A stretch of DNA of 64,000 bases, taken from positions 1 through 64,000 of the forward strand of contig JAKPQL010000090.1 of the NCBI GenBank assembly GCA_029547045.1, in the 5' to 3' direction. Below are positions 39,039 through 49,507 of this stretch, piece by piece. Under the pieces are notes generated by a model that saw only the letters and a list, made by a program, of their open reading frames with translations, was not told the DNA's origin and made no database searches. The position numbers were made by a program, and so were the translations under genes. How positions within the stretch are numbered: the stretch's first letter is position 1; every line of letters begins with the position of its first letter. The stretch comes from Deltaproteobacteria bacterium. GTDB lineage: Bacteria > Desulfobacterota > Desulfomonilia > UBA1062.

Positions 39039-40282
39039 GCGGATCTCCTTTTCATCTGTATCGTCTGGAGGATCTTCTGCGCTATGCCCGAACCGGCACG
39101 TGATCGTTTCGGGGTGTTCGCCATGGCCTGGGTGATGATCTCCGCCGGGTCCAGGGCGGGCATGAGCGCATAGTGACTGAGCTGCATGCGGCAGGCGCCG
39201 CAGTCGGCCACGACGGTGTCGGCCCCGGTGTCGCGGACGGCCTGGGCAGCGATCAGGCCGAGCCTGCGCGACGTCTCCTGATTGCGCTTCTTGAACCCGT
39301 AGGTGCCTGCCAGGCCGCAGCAGTTGTCGTCCAGGATGGAGCAGGTCAGGCCCTCGATCATCTCGAAGATCCTCGCGGCAGGGTAGCCGATGCCCAAGGC
39401 CCGCAGATGGCAGGGTATGTGGTAGGCCAAGCTCAGTTCGAGCGTTCCCAAAGGTCCGCCCTCGGCCTCTGCCTGGAGCAGGGGAAAGAGGTAGGCATAG
39501 ACGTTGTATGTGTTTTCCGCGATCTTCCTGCCGCCCGGTACGTCGAGGATCCCCGGGTAGTCGTGCATGAGGGTGAGCCCGCAGGAGGTGCAGGCATAGA
39601 CCACGTCGAACCCCTTGTCGATGTACCTGGTAAGCATGGCGGCGTTCTTCAGGGCGAACTTTCTGGCAATGTCCAGATCGCCGTTGCCCAGGGCAGGCAG
39701 GCCGCAGCAGGTCTGGGCGGGCATGACCACCCTGCATCCCGTGGACGCCAGCAGGTCCCTGACCTTCCTGCCGATGTCCGGGCGGTTGAAGGCGAGGTGG
39801 CATCCGGTGAAGAAGACCACCTTCCTGCCCCTGCCCATCCTCCTCCTGCCGCGCTCAAGGTTGACAAACCGGAACTCGGGCAGGTCGAGCTCCCTGCTCA
39901 CCCCGAACAGGCCGAGAACGGATTTGGTCAGGGGCCAGTCGGAGGCCCTGTTGGCAAGGGGGGCAAGCGTGGAGCCCAGCTTGTTGAAATGGTAGGCATT
40001 GGCGAAGAGGTGTGCGGCCAGCGGGCTCAGGTGCTCCCTGCCGTACTTGAGCTGGGCTTTGAGGATGATGTCCGCCACGTCCACGCCGTAGGGGCAGGAG
40101 ACCTGGCACCTGCGGCACTGGCAGCAGTATTTCACCCACTCGTCCACCGACTTTTCCGGGTCGAGGCGGAATCGTTGGGCATCGGGCCCTGCCTGCTTGG
40201 GCCCCGGGAAGCGCGGCTCCACCTTGTACACCGGACAGTTTTCCACGCAGATGGTGCAGCGGGTGCAGTGCTCGAAGGTCAT
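39035..40282 (-). CDS. glpC: Anaerobic glycerol-3-phosphate dehydrogenase subunit C
   Basis: Two ferredoxin motifs (CTRCTICVENCPVYKVEPRFPGPKQAGPDAQRFR, CCQCRRCQVSCPYGVDV) and CCG domains; follows glpA-glpB. Confidence 0.95.
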   Translation of the reverse strand: MTFEHCTRCTICVENCPVYKVEPRFPGPKQAGPDAQRFRLDPEKSVDEWVKYCCQCRRCQVSCPYGVDVADIILKAQLKYGREHLSPLAAHLFANAYHFNKLGSTLAPLANRASDWPLTKSVLGLFGVSRELDLPEFRFVNLERGRRRMGRGRKVVFFTGCHLAFNRPDIGRKVRDLLASTGCRVVMPAQTCCGLPALGNGDLDIARKFALKNAAMLTRYIDKGFDVVYACTSCGLTLMHDYPGILDVPGGRKIAENTYNVYAYLFPLLQAEAEGGPLGTLELSLAYHIPCHLRALGIGYPAARIFEMIEGLTCSILDDNCCGLAGTYGFKKRNQETSRRLGLIAAQAVRDTGADTVVADCGACRMQLSHYALMPALDPAEIITQAMANTPKRSRAGSGIAQKILQTIQMKRRSA

Positions 40283-41475
40283 ACCAGCATCCTCTCGCAC
40301 TGTCGTGCCGCCTTCAGACCGGTTGCCAGCGCCATGCCGTGGCCGCAGCGGTTCTTCATGATCTCGCTGTTCGCCAGGATGCTGCCGCACACGAAAAGGT
40401 TTTCCAGGCTGCTGCCGGCGGGCCGGAAGGATGCGTCCACCTCGATCCCGGCTCCCTCGATGGGATGGCCGGGCATGAAGAAGTCGTGCAGGAACCAGTC
40501 CTTGCGGGCGCCGGGCACCCGAACGGCGAGGTTGAACACGGGTTCTCTCACCGACTCCCGGGTGGCGTAGAGCCCGCCGCTCACGAAGGAGCCCGTGGCA
40601 AGGATGAAGGCCCGGCCCTGGACCCGGGTGGGCCTGCCGGACGCGGCCAGGGTCACGGCCTCCACGGTGGCCCCCCTGATCTCAACGCTGGAGATGGGGT
40701 TGCCCCAGTAGACCTCGCCGCCTCTTTCCTGGAACGCCGTCTTGAGCGTCCGGAACAGGCGCATCCCGGGCAGGGACGGCGGCAGGGTGGGGATCTCGAA
40801 GAGCGTACGGCCGATCCGCGAGGAGATCTCCTCCATCACTGCCACGGGGTTCTTCAGCCCCAGCACCGCCGGGATCGCAACCCTGCCCGGCGGGATCTCG
40901 ATGGAGGACAGCCAGGAGCAGAACTCGTCCAAAAAGCCCTGTTCCTCGAACCTGGCGGCCAGGGCCAGGGTGGATGAGCAGCCCGCATCGAAGAGGGAGA
41001 ACCCGGTGTCCGGGAGCCTGGAGGTGATGTAGGAGGGGTAGAAGTCCTTCAGTCCCGCAAAGGAGATCACGTGCAGGTACTCGTCCCTGCACCCCTGGGA
41101 TGCCTCCATGGTCCGCGGCACGAGGCAGGTGGTCTTGAAGGTGCCGATGGGGGTGAGGATCTCGCGGTTGGCCCTGATGGTTCCCGTGTATGGGATGGGG
41201 CTCGAGGCCATGATGTCCTTGAGCATCCGCAGGCCGTCCTCGATGCCCCTTTTCCCCACCAGGCGGTAGGGGTGGCCCTCCGGCAGGGCGCCGTATCCGT
41301 CCATGGGACGCCCGCCCAGGTCGAGCACGTCGATGCAGCCCGTTGAGAGGCAGCACACGGGGTCGCCCCGGGAGATGATCGCGGTCTTCAGACCGGCGCC
41401 CGCCAGGTGGATGGCCGCCGTGAGCCCGGACATCCCGCCGCCGATGACCACCACGTCGAGCATGCGTTCACTCAC
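40279..41475 (-). CDS. glpB: Anaerobic glycerol-3-phosphate dehydrogenase subunit B
   Basis: DVVVIGGGMSGLTAAIHLAGAGLKTAIISRG...FLHDFFMPGHPIEGAGIEVD; overlaps glpA and glpC. Confidence 0.93.
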   Translation of the reverse strand: MSERMLDVVVIGGGMSGLTAAIHLAGAGLKTAIISRGDPVCCLSTGCIDVLDLGGRPMDGYGALPEGHPYRLVGKRGIEDGLRMLKDIMASSPIPYTGTIRANREILTPIGTFKTTCLVPRTMEASQGCRDEYLHVISFAGLKDFYPSYITSRLPDTGFSLFDAGCSSTLALAARFEEQGFLDEFCSWLSSIEIPPGRVAIPAVLGLKNPVAVMEEISSRIGRTLFEIPTLPPSLPGMRLFRTLKTAFQERGGEVYWGNPISSVEIRGATVEAVTLAASGRPTRVQGRAFILATGSFVSGGLYATRESVREPVFNLAVRVPGARKDWFLHDFFMPGHPIEGAGIEVDASFRPAGSSLENLFVCGSILANSEIMKNRCGHGMALATGLKAARQCERMLV

Positions 41476-42983
41476 GGCCTGCCCCCCATACTCAGGATGC
41501 CCAAATAGATGCTCTCGATGAGCTGCTCCTCGCGGAGCTGGTCACCCCACAGCGCCGGCCTGATGCCCTTGAACCTCCTCTGGAGGAATTCCTTGAGGAT
41601 GGAGACGGACACCTCGGGGCTCACCCTGCCGAGTTCCTGCATGATCCCCAGCGCCCGGTAGGTGCAGAACCCCCCCTGGCAGGGGCCCATGCCGAGCCGG
41701 GTCCGATGCTGTATGTCGCCCACGTACTGGGTGCCCATGGTGTTGATGGCGTGCTCCACGGTGCTCCGGCCTACCAGCTCGCACTCGCACACGATGCTGT
41801 CCAGGGAGGCCAGGCGTTTCGTAAGGGGGTACCCGCTCAGCTCGTCCTGCCCCTCCAGGGGGAGCTCCGCGGTCCTGCACGAGGTCTTCAGGCCGAAGCG
41901 GCCCATGACCACATCCACCATCTTCTCCGCCATGAGACGGTATGTGGTGAGCTTGCCGCCCAGGATGCTGTACATGCCGTTCTCGTGGTCAATGATCTGG
42001 AATCCCCGGGAGATGGACCTGCCGTCTCCGCCCCGGGTGGACGCCTTCAGGAGCGGGCGTACGCCGGTATAGGCGCGGATGAGGCGGGTGGAGCCGAAGG
42101 CGGGAACCATCTGCTCGGCCTGGGTGGTCACGATGTCCACCTCGGCGGGATCGATCTCCAGGATATCAGGGTCGTTCACCGGGATGGATGTGGTCCCGGC
42201 AAGGCACACGGCCTCGTTGGGCACGATGATGTCCCCGTCAGACGGCGGCCTCAGGCGGTTGATGACCATGCTGGTGAGGCGATGGTTCGTGATGACGAGG
42301 CTGCCCTTGGACAGGGACATGGGCACCACTGCCCCCCCCATGCGGGCGACACGGTCGCCCCAGGCGCCCGTGGCGTTGATGATGATGCGTGCCCGGATCT
42401 CCTTGACCTGCGAGGTGAGCCGTTCCCTGGCCTTCACCCCGACGCAGACCCCCTTTTCCTTCACGACCTCGATGACCTCGTGGTGGGTGAGGATGCTGCC
42501 CCCCCGGTGGCGGGAGGTGTAGGTGTTGAGCATGCACAGCCGGAAGGGGTCGATGGAGCAGTCCGGCACGGTGATTGCCTCTTCCAGGGACGGGTTCAGC
42601 CCGGGCACCAGGTCCAGGGCCTTGGAGGGGGAAAGCACCGCGGTGGCGATGCCCGCATCGTCACAGCTCTTCAGGAATTCGTCCCGGTAGCGCTTGGAGT
42701 CGCCGGGAAGCCTCACGAACAGTCCACCCGTGGTCTCCACGCACTTCCGGGCGATCCGGCGCAGGATCTGGTTCTCGGTGATGCATTCCCTGGCCGCCTC
42801 GGGGTCCTTCACCGCGTAGCGCCCGCCGCTGTGGAGCAGACCGTGGCACGCGCCGGTGGCCCCCGAGGCGAAGTCGCCCCGTTCCACTAGGCAGTGGGCT
42901 ACACCCCGCAGCGCCAAGTCCCGGGCGATCCCGCAGCCGGTTGCCCCACCTCCGATGATGATTACATCAGTCTTGATCGACAA
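41472..42983 (-). CDS. glpA: Anaerobic glycerol-3-phosphate dehydrogenase subunit A
   Basis: TDVIIIGGGATGCGIARDLALRGVAHCLVERGDFASGATGACHGLLHSGGRYAVKDPEAARECI. Confidence 0.96.
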   Translation of the reverse strand: MSIKTDVIIIGGGATGCGIARDLALRGVAHCLVERGDFASGATGACHGLLHSGGRYAVKDPEAARECITENQILRRIARKCVETTGGLFVRLPGDSKRYRDEFLKSCDDAGIATAVLSPSKALDLVPGLNPSLEEAITVPDCSIDPFRLCMLNTYTSRHRGGSILTHHEVIEVVKEKGVCVGVKARERLTSQVKEIRARIIINATGAWGDRVARMGGAVVPMSLSKGSLVITNHRLTSMVINRLRPPSDGDIIVPNEAVCLAGTTSIPVNDPDILEIDPAEVDIVTTQAEQMVPAFGSTRLIRAYTGVRPLLKASTRGGDGRSISRGFQIIDHENGMYSILGGKLTTYRLMAEKMVDVVMGRFGLKTSCRTAELPLEGQDELSGYPLTKRLASLDSIVCECELVGRSTVEHAINTMGTQYVGDIQHRTRLGMGPCQGGFCTYRALGIMQELGRVSPEVSVSILKEFLQRRFKGIRPALWGDQLREEQLIESIYLGILSMGGRP

Positions 42984-43084
42984 GCTCCGTCCTCTGGTGT
43001 GGATACCTCGTGAGTACCATATACAGGTGTCCCAGGCAGGTCAAGAGACCAACCGTTCCGGGGCGCCCCGTCACCCGGCGGTTA

Positions 43085-44254
43085 TCACCGGCCAGCGTTC
43101 GCCGAGGGTTTCGGGGCGGTAAGGCCTGCGAGCCGAGCAAGGGCGGCCGGGTCTTTCCCTGGTGCAGCAGCGAGCGTGATTGTCCCGGCGCCTTTGGCGT
43201 ATTCGACATGCGTGCCGAAGGGCATGGACATCCTCCTGAGGAGATCCACAATCTCCCGGGCCTGCCGTCCCCTGGCGATGCACGTCTGGAATCCGGTCTC
43301 GCGGTTGTTCACGTTGAGGGGGTAGAGGTTGACCCGCACAGGGTTCTTCCCCTGGAACACGATTTCAGCCGCCACGGCGTGCGTGGCCGATTCGCTCAGG
43401 GATCCGAAAGCGAAGTTGCCCAGGCTGTAGAAGACCGGTTTCCCCTGGTATATCTCGATAGGCTGGGGGACGTGGGGGTGATGGCCGATCACCACGTCCG
43501 CCCCGCACCGGACGGCATGCCGGGCAAAGCCCGTCTGGTACTGCTTGGGTTCGGCCATGAGCTCCACGCCCCAGTGAAAGCTCACGATGAGGATGTCCAC
43601 ATCGCCCCGGACACCCCTGATGTCCAGTTCCATCCGGGCGATGTCCGGGTGGGCAGTACCCGGCCTTTCTGGCGTGGCCCAGGAAGACTCGGGGAAGGTC
43701 ATGGAATACGCCAGGAGACCGTAGCGGACGCCTTTATGCGTGAATATGCCCGGCCTGGCCGCCGAGGCGAGGTCGAGACCCGCTCCGGCGCACACAAGCC
43801 GGTTCTTCCCGCAGAACCGCAGGGTGTCCGCGAGCCCCTGGACGCCGTAGTCCATGATGTGGTTGTTCGCCAGGGACACCAGGTCGAAGCCGGCCTCCCT
43901 GATGGCCCTCAGCGAACCTGTCGACCCCTTGAAGGTGTACCGTTTGTCTCGGGCGTGGTCATGGAACCCGGTGATGGGGTGCTCCAGGTTGCAGAAGGCG
44001 GCATCGGAGCGTGCGATGAGATCGGCAAGGGCTCTGTCCTGGAAGGCATGGCCGTAGCCGTTGGCCTTGTACACCTTTTCAGCGCTTCCGGAGAGCATGA
44101 TGTCCCCCACAGCGAGGAGGCTGTGGGTGCCGGCGGCCCTCTGCGGGACACCCGGGCCGGGTTCCGCGGCCATGAGCGTAGGCCCGCACCCGGTGACGAA
44201 GAGGATGACCATGCAGATCTTTCGGATGCGTGTCGATGGTTCAAGACGCACCAT
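43085..44254 (-). CDS. CapA family protein (poly-gamma-glutamate synthesis-like metallophosphatase)
   Basis: LLAVGDIMLSGSAEKV...FCNLEHPITG...LANNHIMDYGVQGLADTL...VIGHHPHVPQPIEIYQGKPVFYSLGNFAFG. Confidence 0.93.
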   Translation of the reverse strand: MVRLEPSTRIRKICMVILFVTGCGPTLMAAEPGPGVPQRAAGTHSLLAVGDIMLSGSAEKVYKANGYGHAFQDRALADLIARSDAAFCNLEHPITGFHDHARDKRYTFKGSTGSLRAIREAGFDLVSLANNHIMDYGVQGLADTLRFCGKNRLVCAGAGLDLASAARPGIFTHKGVRYGLLAYSMTFPESSWATPERPGTAHPDIARMELDIRGVRGDVDILIVSFHWGVELMAEPKQYQTGFARHAVRCGADVVIGHHPHVPQPIEIYQGKPVFYSLGNFAFGSLSESATHAVAAEIVFQGKNPVRVNLYPLNVNNRETGFQTCIARGRQAREIVDLLRRMSMPFGTHVEYAKGAGTITLAAAPGKDPAALARLAGLTAPKPSANAGR

Positions 44255-44286
44255 GTTCTGGTGCGTAAACGATATCCGGCGTCCCG

Positions 44287-45609
44287 TCAACCCCCGGGAC
44301 CTGCTCCTGCCACGTTCTTCCGCACGTAGGCGGAGAGTTTTGCCGGGTTGACGAACCCCCCCCGGTAGGTGACCCTGAAGTCCAGGTGGGGCCCTGTGGC
44401 GAGACCCGACATGCCCACACGGCCGATGACCTCGCCCTGCTTCACCCGCTTGCCCGGCCGGACGCCCCTGGCGAACAGGGACAGGTGGCCGTAGTGGGTG
44501 GTGATGCCCCCTGCGTGCTTGATGCGGATGGTCTTGCCGAAGCCCCCGTCCCACCCCACATAGACCACCGTGCCTGGCCCCACGGAGCGCACGGGTGTGC
44601 CCATGGGCGCGGCATAGTCGATGCCGTAGTGGGGCTGTTCGATGTTGGTGACGGGGTGGATCCGGGCGCTGGTGTACCCCGAGGAGATGTATCGGTAGGC
44701 CAGGGGCGCATTGAGGAAGGGGCGGTATCGGTTGTCTTTCCTGCTCTTGCCTTGTGCGATTCGTTTCTTGCCCCTGGAGGAGCCTTTTTTCGCACTGGAG
44801 ATTGATTTCTTCTTGAGCGGTTTCGGGAAATTTCCTGTGATGCGGGTGTCGTCCCATGGCGCGTCGATGGGGGAGATGAGGTAGCCATCGGCCAGGTAAT
44901 CATACGGGGTCAGGCCGGTGTGGGCCACATCCCATGGCAGGCCCGGGGCATAGGACGCCATGAGCTTCATGGGGCTCGGGTCCATGGACGCCGGTGACGT
45001 CGCACGGTCTGTCAGGGCTTCCTGTGGGGCCGGCGGGCCTTCGGGCTTCCGACGGATGGAAGCCTTCGGGCGAAGTGAGCGCTCTGCCGGTTTCTGAGAT
45101 CTGGCGATCACGGCCGGCGCCCGGGTCTTCACATTCCGGGAGGTGAGCGCCGAGGGGGCCTTGACCTGTGCGCACGCAACGACCCTGCCGTTGTACAGGA
45201 CCTTGCGCGTGCGTGCATTTACCTTGTAGTCCACCTCCTGGAGCCCCCTGCCGTCCGGGGTGAAATACAGCTCCAGCCTTCCGCCCGGGCGGATCTTGGA
45301 GAGCCGGTAGACCCGGTCGGCCTTTTTGGCGATGTACAGCGCATTCTTCCGGGAAATGCCCGATTTTTCCAGGATTCCTGAGAGGGTATCCCCCGGCCTG
45401 ACGGTGTGCACCCTCAGGATCGGCCGGGAAGTCTCCTCAGGTTCTTCCGGGATGGAAATCCGTTCCTTGACCAGGAGGGGGCCCGCCGTATGGGTGCTCG
45501 ACCCGATACTGCACATGCCGCTGGACGGCAGGATGAGGAACGCCAGGAGAACTGCCGTGGAGAATTGGATAAGGAACCGCACAGAGTACGGAGTATTGCC
45601 TCTGGACAT
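44287..45609 (-). CDS. LysM-domain M23 family peptidoglycan endopeptidase
   Basis: HTVRPGDTLSGILEKSGIS (LysM); HPVTNIEQPHYGIDYAAPMGTPVRSVGPGTVVYVGWDGGFGKTIRIKHAGGITTHYGHLS (M23). Confidence 0.95.
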   Translation of the reverse strand: MSRGNTPYSVRFLIQFSTAVLLAFLILPSSGMCSIGSSTHTAGPLLVKERISIPEEPEETSRPILRVHTVRPGDTLSGILEKSGISRKNALYIAKKADRVYRLSKIRPGGRLELYFTPDGRGLQEVDYKVNARTRKVLYNGRVVACAQVKAPSALTSRNVKTRAPAVIARSQKPAERSLRPKASIRRKPEGPPAPQEALTDRATSPASMDPSPMKLMASYAPGLPWDVAHTGLTPYDYLADGYLISPIDAPWDDTRITGNFPKPLKKKSISSAKKGSSRGKKRIAQGKSRKDNRYRPFLNAPLAYRYISSGYTSARIHPVTNIEQPHYGIDYAAPMGTPVRSVGPGTVVYVGWDGGFGKTIRIKHAGGITTHYGHLSLFARGVRPGKRVKQGEVIGRVGMSGLATGPHLDFRVTYRGGFVNPAKLSAYVRKNVAGAGPGG

Positions 45610-45775
45610 GGGATGGAACCTCCCCGCAGAATGCCCTGATAAGCGTCACATCAGGAAGTGATTGCATTGGCACGCCCTATACTATGCCTGGGGAAAAAAC
45701 GCAAGTTCAGAAAATTGTCAGTGATGTCAGCTCAGTGAGAGCATCGATGCAGCGGGCCCGCAGGTGGTTCCGCAG

Positions 45776-46051
45776 TCAGTACAGGTCGCTTCCGGACGGG
45801 GGGATATCGCCGGCAGGCTTCGAGTAGTCTCCTTTGCGCTTGTCGCGGTCCCTCTTGCGTTCCTGGCAGAGGAAGAGCAGGGCCTCGGAGATGGTCTTCA
45901 CATGGGCGAACAGGCTCTCGGGCCCGGAATACTTGTCGTGGCGGGCGATGTTCTGCTCAAGGTCATGGATCACCCTTGCCAGGGTCTCTTCGTGCATGCT
46001 GTGTTTCTTCTGGACAAGGACCTTTTTTGCCTGGGCTTCGAATTCATCCAT
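45776..46051 (-). CDS. Small hypothetical protein
   Basis: MDEFEAQAKKVLVQKKHSMHEETLARVIHDLEQNIARHDKYSGPESLF; RBS aaggagggc. Confidence 0.55.
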   Translation of the reverse strand: MDEFEAQAKKVLVQKKHSMHEETLARVIHDLEQNIARHDKYSGPESLFAHVKTISEALLFLCQERKRDRDKRKGDYSKPAGDIPPSGSDLY

Positions 46052-46190
46052 GGCGCCCTCCTTATGCTTTTCCTGAGATGTGTTCATGTACAGGCTGTTA
46101 GGGTAGCCAAACCGCGGCTTGAGGTCAATGGGTTTCACGGGCGTGCCGGCCGATGCCTGCCAGAAGAACGTTCCGGGCAACGATCGTGGG

Positions 46191-46523
46191 CTACTTCTTC
46201 GATGATGCCTCTTTCTGCGGGTTCTTCTCCTTCTGAGCTGGAGGCTCCTTGCGGGGCTTTTCGTCCTTCTCGTCAACCGACCACGTGTACTCCGATACCT
46301 CCACGGTCTTCTTCCGCTCCACGCGCCGGAGGGGGACCGGCTTGAGGGTTATCTCGTAGATCCTGCCCTCCCCTGTGTAATTATCCAGGGCATCCTTGAG
46401 GCTCTTGTACACCTCGATCTTCTGGCTGCCGAACATGGTGTCCTTGATGATGGCATAATCCCTGGCAGGCGCGGCAGTCCCGATGAGAAGGGCCCCCATA
46501 CAGAGAACAAGTATCTTTCTCAT
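46191..46523 (-). CDS. Hypothetical secreted protein, Lys/Glu/Pro-rich C-terminus
   Basis: Signal peptide MRKILVLCMGALLIGTAAPA; low-complexity tail. Confidence 0.55.
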   Translation of the reverse strand: MRKILVLCMGALLIGTAAPARDYAIIKDTMFGSQKIEVYKSLKDALDNYTGEGRIYEITLKPVPLRRVERKKTVEVSEYTWSVDEKDEKPRKEPPAQKEKNPQKEASSKK

Positions 46524-46622
46524 TCCTCATTCCCCCTTGAACCGTCCTTTTTGTCCCGTATTTTCAGTGTGATGTCAATCGGAACATGGGGTTTCCCCGT
46601 GGGGGAGGGGGCGCCTCCGGTC

Positions 46623-47765
46623 TCACCAGGGGGGGCGCAGCGCATCCCGGCACTCATCGAAGCAGGTCCTCTCGATGAGTGCGAGCCGGTCCAGGGCGTC
46701 CCGGAAGGAAGTCTCCGAGCTGACGAAGGTGCCGTGGCCGTATACGAGGGCCGCATGGTGCGTCTGCATGGCTCCCGGTAAAGTGTGGACGAGCCCCCTG
46801 CTGCCCGCCCCCACCTCGCCCGCCACCACGGGGATGTCGCCCATGGAGCGGGTCTGGCCGAACTGCAGTGGCCCCGGAGCCATGGACATGATCACCGAGA
46901 ACCGCGGGTGGCCGTGGAGGATGGCCCGGTGGCCTGTCCGCTCGTAGATCTTCACGTGGGCGCTCAGTTCCGAGGACGAGGTGATCTCGCAGCAGGACGA
47001 CCCGTCCATGGTGGCGCGGTCGATATGACCGGGCAGTTCGTCCAGTGACGATCCGGTCTGGGATATGTAGAGGAGGTTCGCGTCCCTGAAGGAGATGTTG
47101 CCGAAGAAGGAGTCCACCAGGGAGGCCTGCAAAAGGGCCTTGCCCGCGGCATCCATGGCGGAGAGGATCTCTGCCTCGCCCACAGGGGTCCGGCCGGACA
47201 GGGTGTTGCGTAGGGCTGTGGGCTCAAGCTGCGAAAGGAGGTCGGCGCACTGCTCCATCCGGGCGGTGGTGGGTCTGGGTACCCCGCCGATGCCTGAAAG
47301 GCCGAGGAGCATATCGGTGAAGAATTTCACGAAGCAGGCAAAGCACACCGAGCTGAATGCAACGAAGGCCTGCTCCAGTGAGACCGACCCCGTGGTCACC
47401 AGGCCCACATCCCTGACGATGCAGGCCTTGCGCCTGCTCAGGGCACGGATGATTTCCCCGCGGCTGAACGATGCCACGACCGGGATGTCATGGATGAAGG
47501 TGAGGCTCTCGGTGTCTGTCGGCCGTATGAGATCGGCATGCTCCTGCGCCAGGGATGATATGACGGTCCAGAATCGCGGCTCGGGCCTGGCGAGGATGAG
47601 GCTGTTGATGTTCAGGCCCCTGAACAGGGCAGCGACCTCGGCAGGAACCCGGTCGCGGTTGGTGGCGATCTCGTCGTCCAGACCGTAGATCTGCGCATCG
47701 GCCTCATGGGCGATGAGCCCGTGGGCCATGAGCTTGCGGAGGTACTTCCTCACCTGGTCGTGCAT
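46623..47765 (-). CDS. Class II aldolase/adducin-like protein with duplicated domain
   Basis: C-terminal half LQASLVDSFFGNISFRDANLLYISQTGSSLDEL...ILHGHPRFSVI; N-terminal half also aldolase-II-like (NSLILARPEPRFW...CIVRDVGLVTTGSVSLEQAF). Confidence 0.8.
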   Translation of the reverse strand: MHDQVRKYLRKLMAHGLIAHEADAQIYGLDDEIATNRDRVPAEVAALFRGLNINSLILARPEPRFWTVISSLAQEHADLIRPTDTESLTFIHDIPVVASFSRGEIIRALSRRKACIVRDVGLVTTGSVSLEQAFVAFSSVCFACFVKFFTDMLLGLSGIGGVPRPTTARMEQCADLLSQLEPTALRNTLSGRTPVGEAEILSAMDAAGKALLQASLVDSFFGNISFRDANLLYISQTGSSLDELPGHIDRATMDGSSCCEITSSSELSAHVKIYERTGHRAILHGHPRFSVIMSMAPGPLQFGQTRSMGDIPVVAGEVGAGSRGLVHTLPGAMQTHHAALVYGHGTFVSSETSFRDALDRLALIERTCFDECRDALRPPW

Positions 47766-49507
47766 GGGATCATGCCTTCCACGCGCTCTGCACGGAGCGT
47801 GCCGTCGGGATTGCAGCCGCGGATGCGGTAGTAACGGTCGAGGGCGTCCTCGTAGGCACCCCGGTCGATGGGGGGGGTCTCCACGTCGGGGCCGCCGGAG
47901 CCGGGCTCGGTGTAGAAGCGCTCCGGCAGGATGTCGTCGGCGCGGCGGAACCCGCGCAGGGTGTTGATGTGGCGCTCGAGGGTATAGACGACGTCCCCGA
48001 CGCGGAGCAGGTCCTGGGTGTCCATGTCCAGGCCGGTCACGGCGGCGAACCCCCTGGCATATTCCTCCAGGGAGGCGGCCAGAAAGGCGAACCTGCAGGC
48101 ACCGATGGAGTCAACCACCGCGTTCAGGTCCTCGGCGAGCTTGATGATGCGCGCCTTCCCGGAAAAGGAGAAGCGGTCCGTTGCCACGGGCCTGCGCAGG
48201 ATCTCGTGGGCTATGGGGTATGCCCGCAGGTGACAGCCGCCGCGGGTGGAGGTGCCGTAGGCGAGCGCCATGCCGTAGGCGCCCCGGGGGTCGTAGGCGG
48301 GCAGTTCCAGGGACTTGACGCTCATGGATGCCCCGGGCATGCCCAGCTCGCGGGCGAGGCGCGCAGAGCCAGCGCGGAGCAGCTCCGCCTCGCGACCATG
48401 CCCGGTGATGGAGCGGACCGCATCCACCAGGGACTCTCCGGTGAACCGCGTGCCCCTGATCTCGGCCAGGCAGGCAATGGTGGCACCGGCGGAGATGGTG
48501 TCCACCCCGGTCTCGTTGCATACCCTGTTGGCCTCGATGATGGAATCCAGGTCGTCGTTCTCGTTCAGGGCGCCGAAGTGGGACAGTGTCTCGTACTCGG
48601 GGATCTCGCGGGATGCCTTCTGCTTGCAGGCGATGGGGCAGCCATGGCAGGCATAGTGCACGGCCGGGTGGCGCCCCCGTATGGCAGGGCCGGAAAAGGC
48701 CCGGTACCCCTCGAAAAAGGTCCTCCTGAAATTTGCCGTGGGCATCATGCGCCGCGTTGCGATGAGGTCCACGAGCGACGAGGTGCCGTAGGCGGCTATG
48801 CCGGAACGGCCCCTGATGACCGGGGATGCGTCGAAGAGGCGGATGATGTCCGTGCGCGCCTCCTCCTCGATCCGGGCATTGCAGGCCTTATGGTGTGCGC
48901 TGCCGCTCCCCCTGACGGCCAGGGCCCGCAGGTTCTTGGACGCCATGACCAGGCCCAGTCCGCCCCTCCCCGAGGAGAAGGACGAGTCCACGGCGATGGA
49001 GGCATAGAGGCACCCCATGAACGCCGCACTCCCCGCAGCGGCCACCGACCCGCCGAAGGGCGCCAGGCGTTCGAATACGGCGCTCAGCGGCATTTCGTCC
49101 GGCAGATAGGCGTCTTCGAAACGCACCTCGGCGTCGCTGACGAGGACGCAGAGCCTCGAGGTCGCCCTGCCGGTGATGTGGATGACGTCGATTCCAGCCT
49201 TCCTCATCTGGACGGCCAGAGAGCCCCCCGCCGAAGAGCTGCACACCGTGCTGGTGAGCGGGGAGAAGGCCGTGAAGGTCATCCTGCCCGCCGATGGGAT
49301 GCGGCTCCCGGTGAGCGGTCCCACGGCCAGGACCAGCGGGGCTGCCGGGTCGAGGGGGTCGATGGTGGGGGAGGCGTTGAGGAACGCCACACCGATGCCC
49401 CTGCCGCCGAGGAAGGATCGGGACAAATCCTCACCGAGGGTGTACAGGCGGTGCGTCCTGGACCCCAGATCGATACGGAGGCACCTCAGGTTGAAGGGGT
49501 AAGGCAT
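47750..49507 (-). CDS. Aldehyde:ferredoxin oxidoreductase family (tungsten enzyme)
   Basis: RIDLGSRTHRLYTLGEDLSRSFLGGRGIGVAFL...GPLTGSRIPSAGRMTFTAFSPLT...CHGCPIACKQ...YDPRGAYGMALAYGTSTRGGCHLRAY. Confidence 0.95.
   Translation of the reverse strand: MPYPFNLRCLRIDLGSRTHRLYTLGEDLSRSFLGGRGIGVAFLNASPTIDPLDPAAPLVLAVGPLTGSRIPSAGRMTFTAFSPLTSTVCSSSAGGSLAVQMRKAGIDVIHITGRATSRLCVLVSDAEVRFEDAYLPDEMPLSAVFERLAPFGGSVAAAGSAAFMGCLYASIAVDSSFSSGRGGLGLVMASKNLRALAVRGSGSAHHKACNARIEEEARTDIIRLFDASPVIRGRSGIAAYGTSSLVDLIATRRMMPTANFRRTFFEGYRAFSGPAIRGRHPAVHYACHGCPIACKQKASREIPEYETLSHFGALNENDDLDSIIEANRVCNETGVDTISAGATIACLAEIRGTRFTGESLVDAVRSITGHGREAELLRAGSARLARELGMPGASMSVKSLELPAYDPRGAYGMALAYGTSTRGGCHLRAYPIAHEILRRPVATDRFSFSGKARIIKLAEDLNAVVDSIGACRFAFLAASLEEYARGFAAVTGLDMDTQDLLRVGDVVYTLERHINTLRGFRRADDILPERFYTEPGSGGPDVETPPIDRGAYEDALDRYYRIRGCNPDGTLRAERVEGMIPCTTR

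Noticed and set aside
45667-45682. TTGGCACGCCCTATAC as a second sigma-54 promoter
   Set aside because: The -12 GC element is not correctly placed, and no + strand gene follows within a sensible distance.
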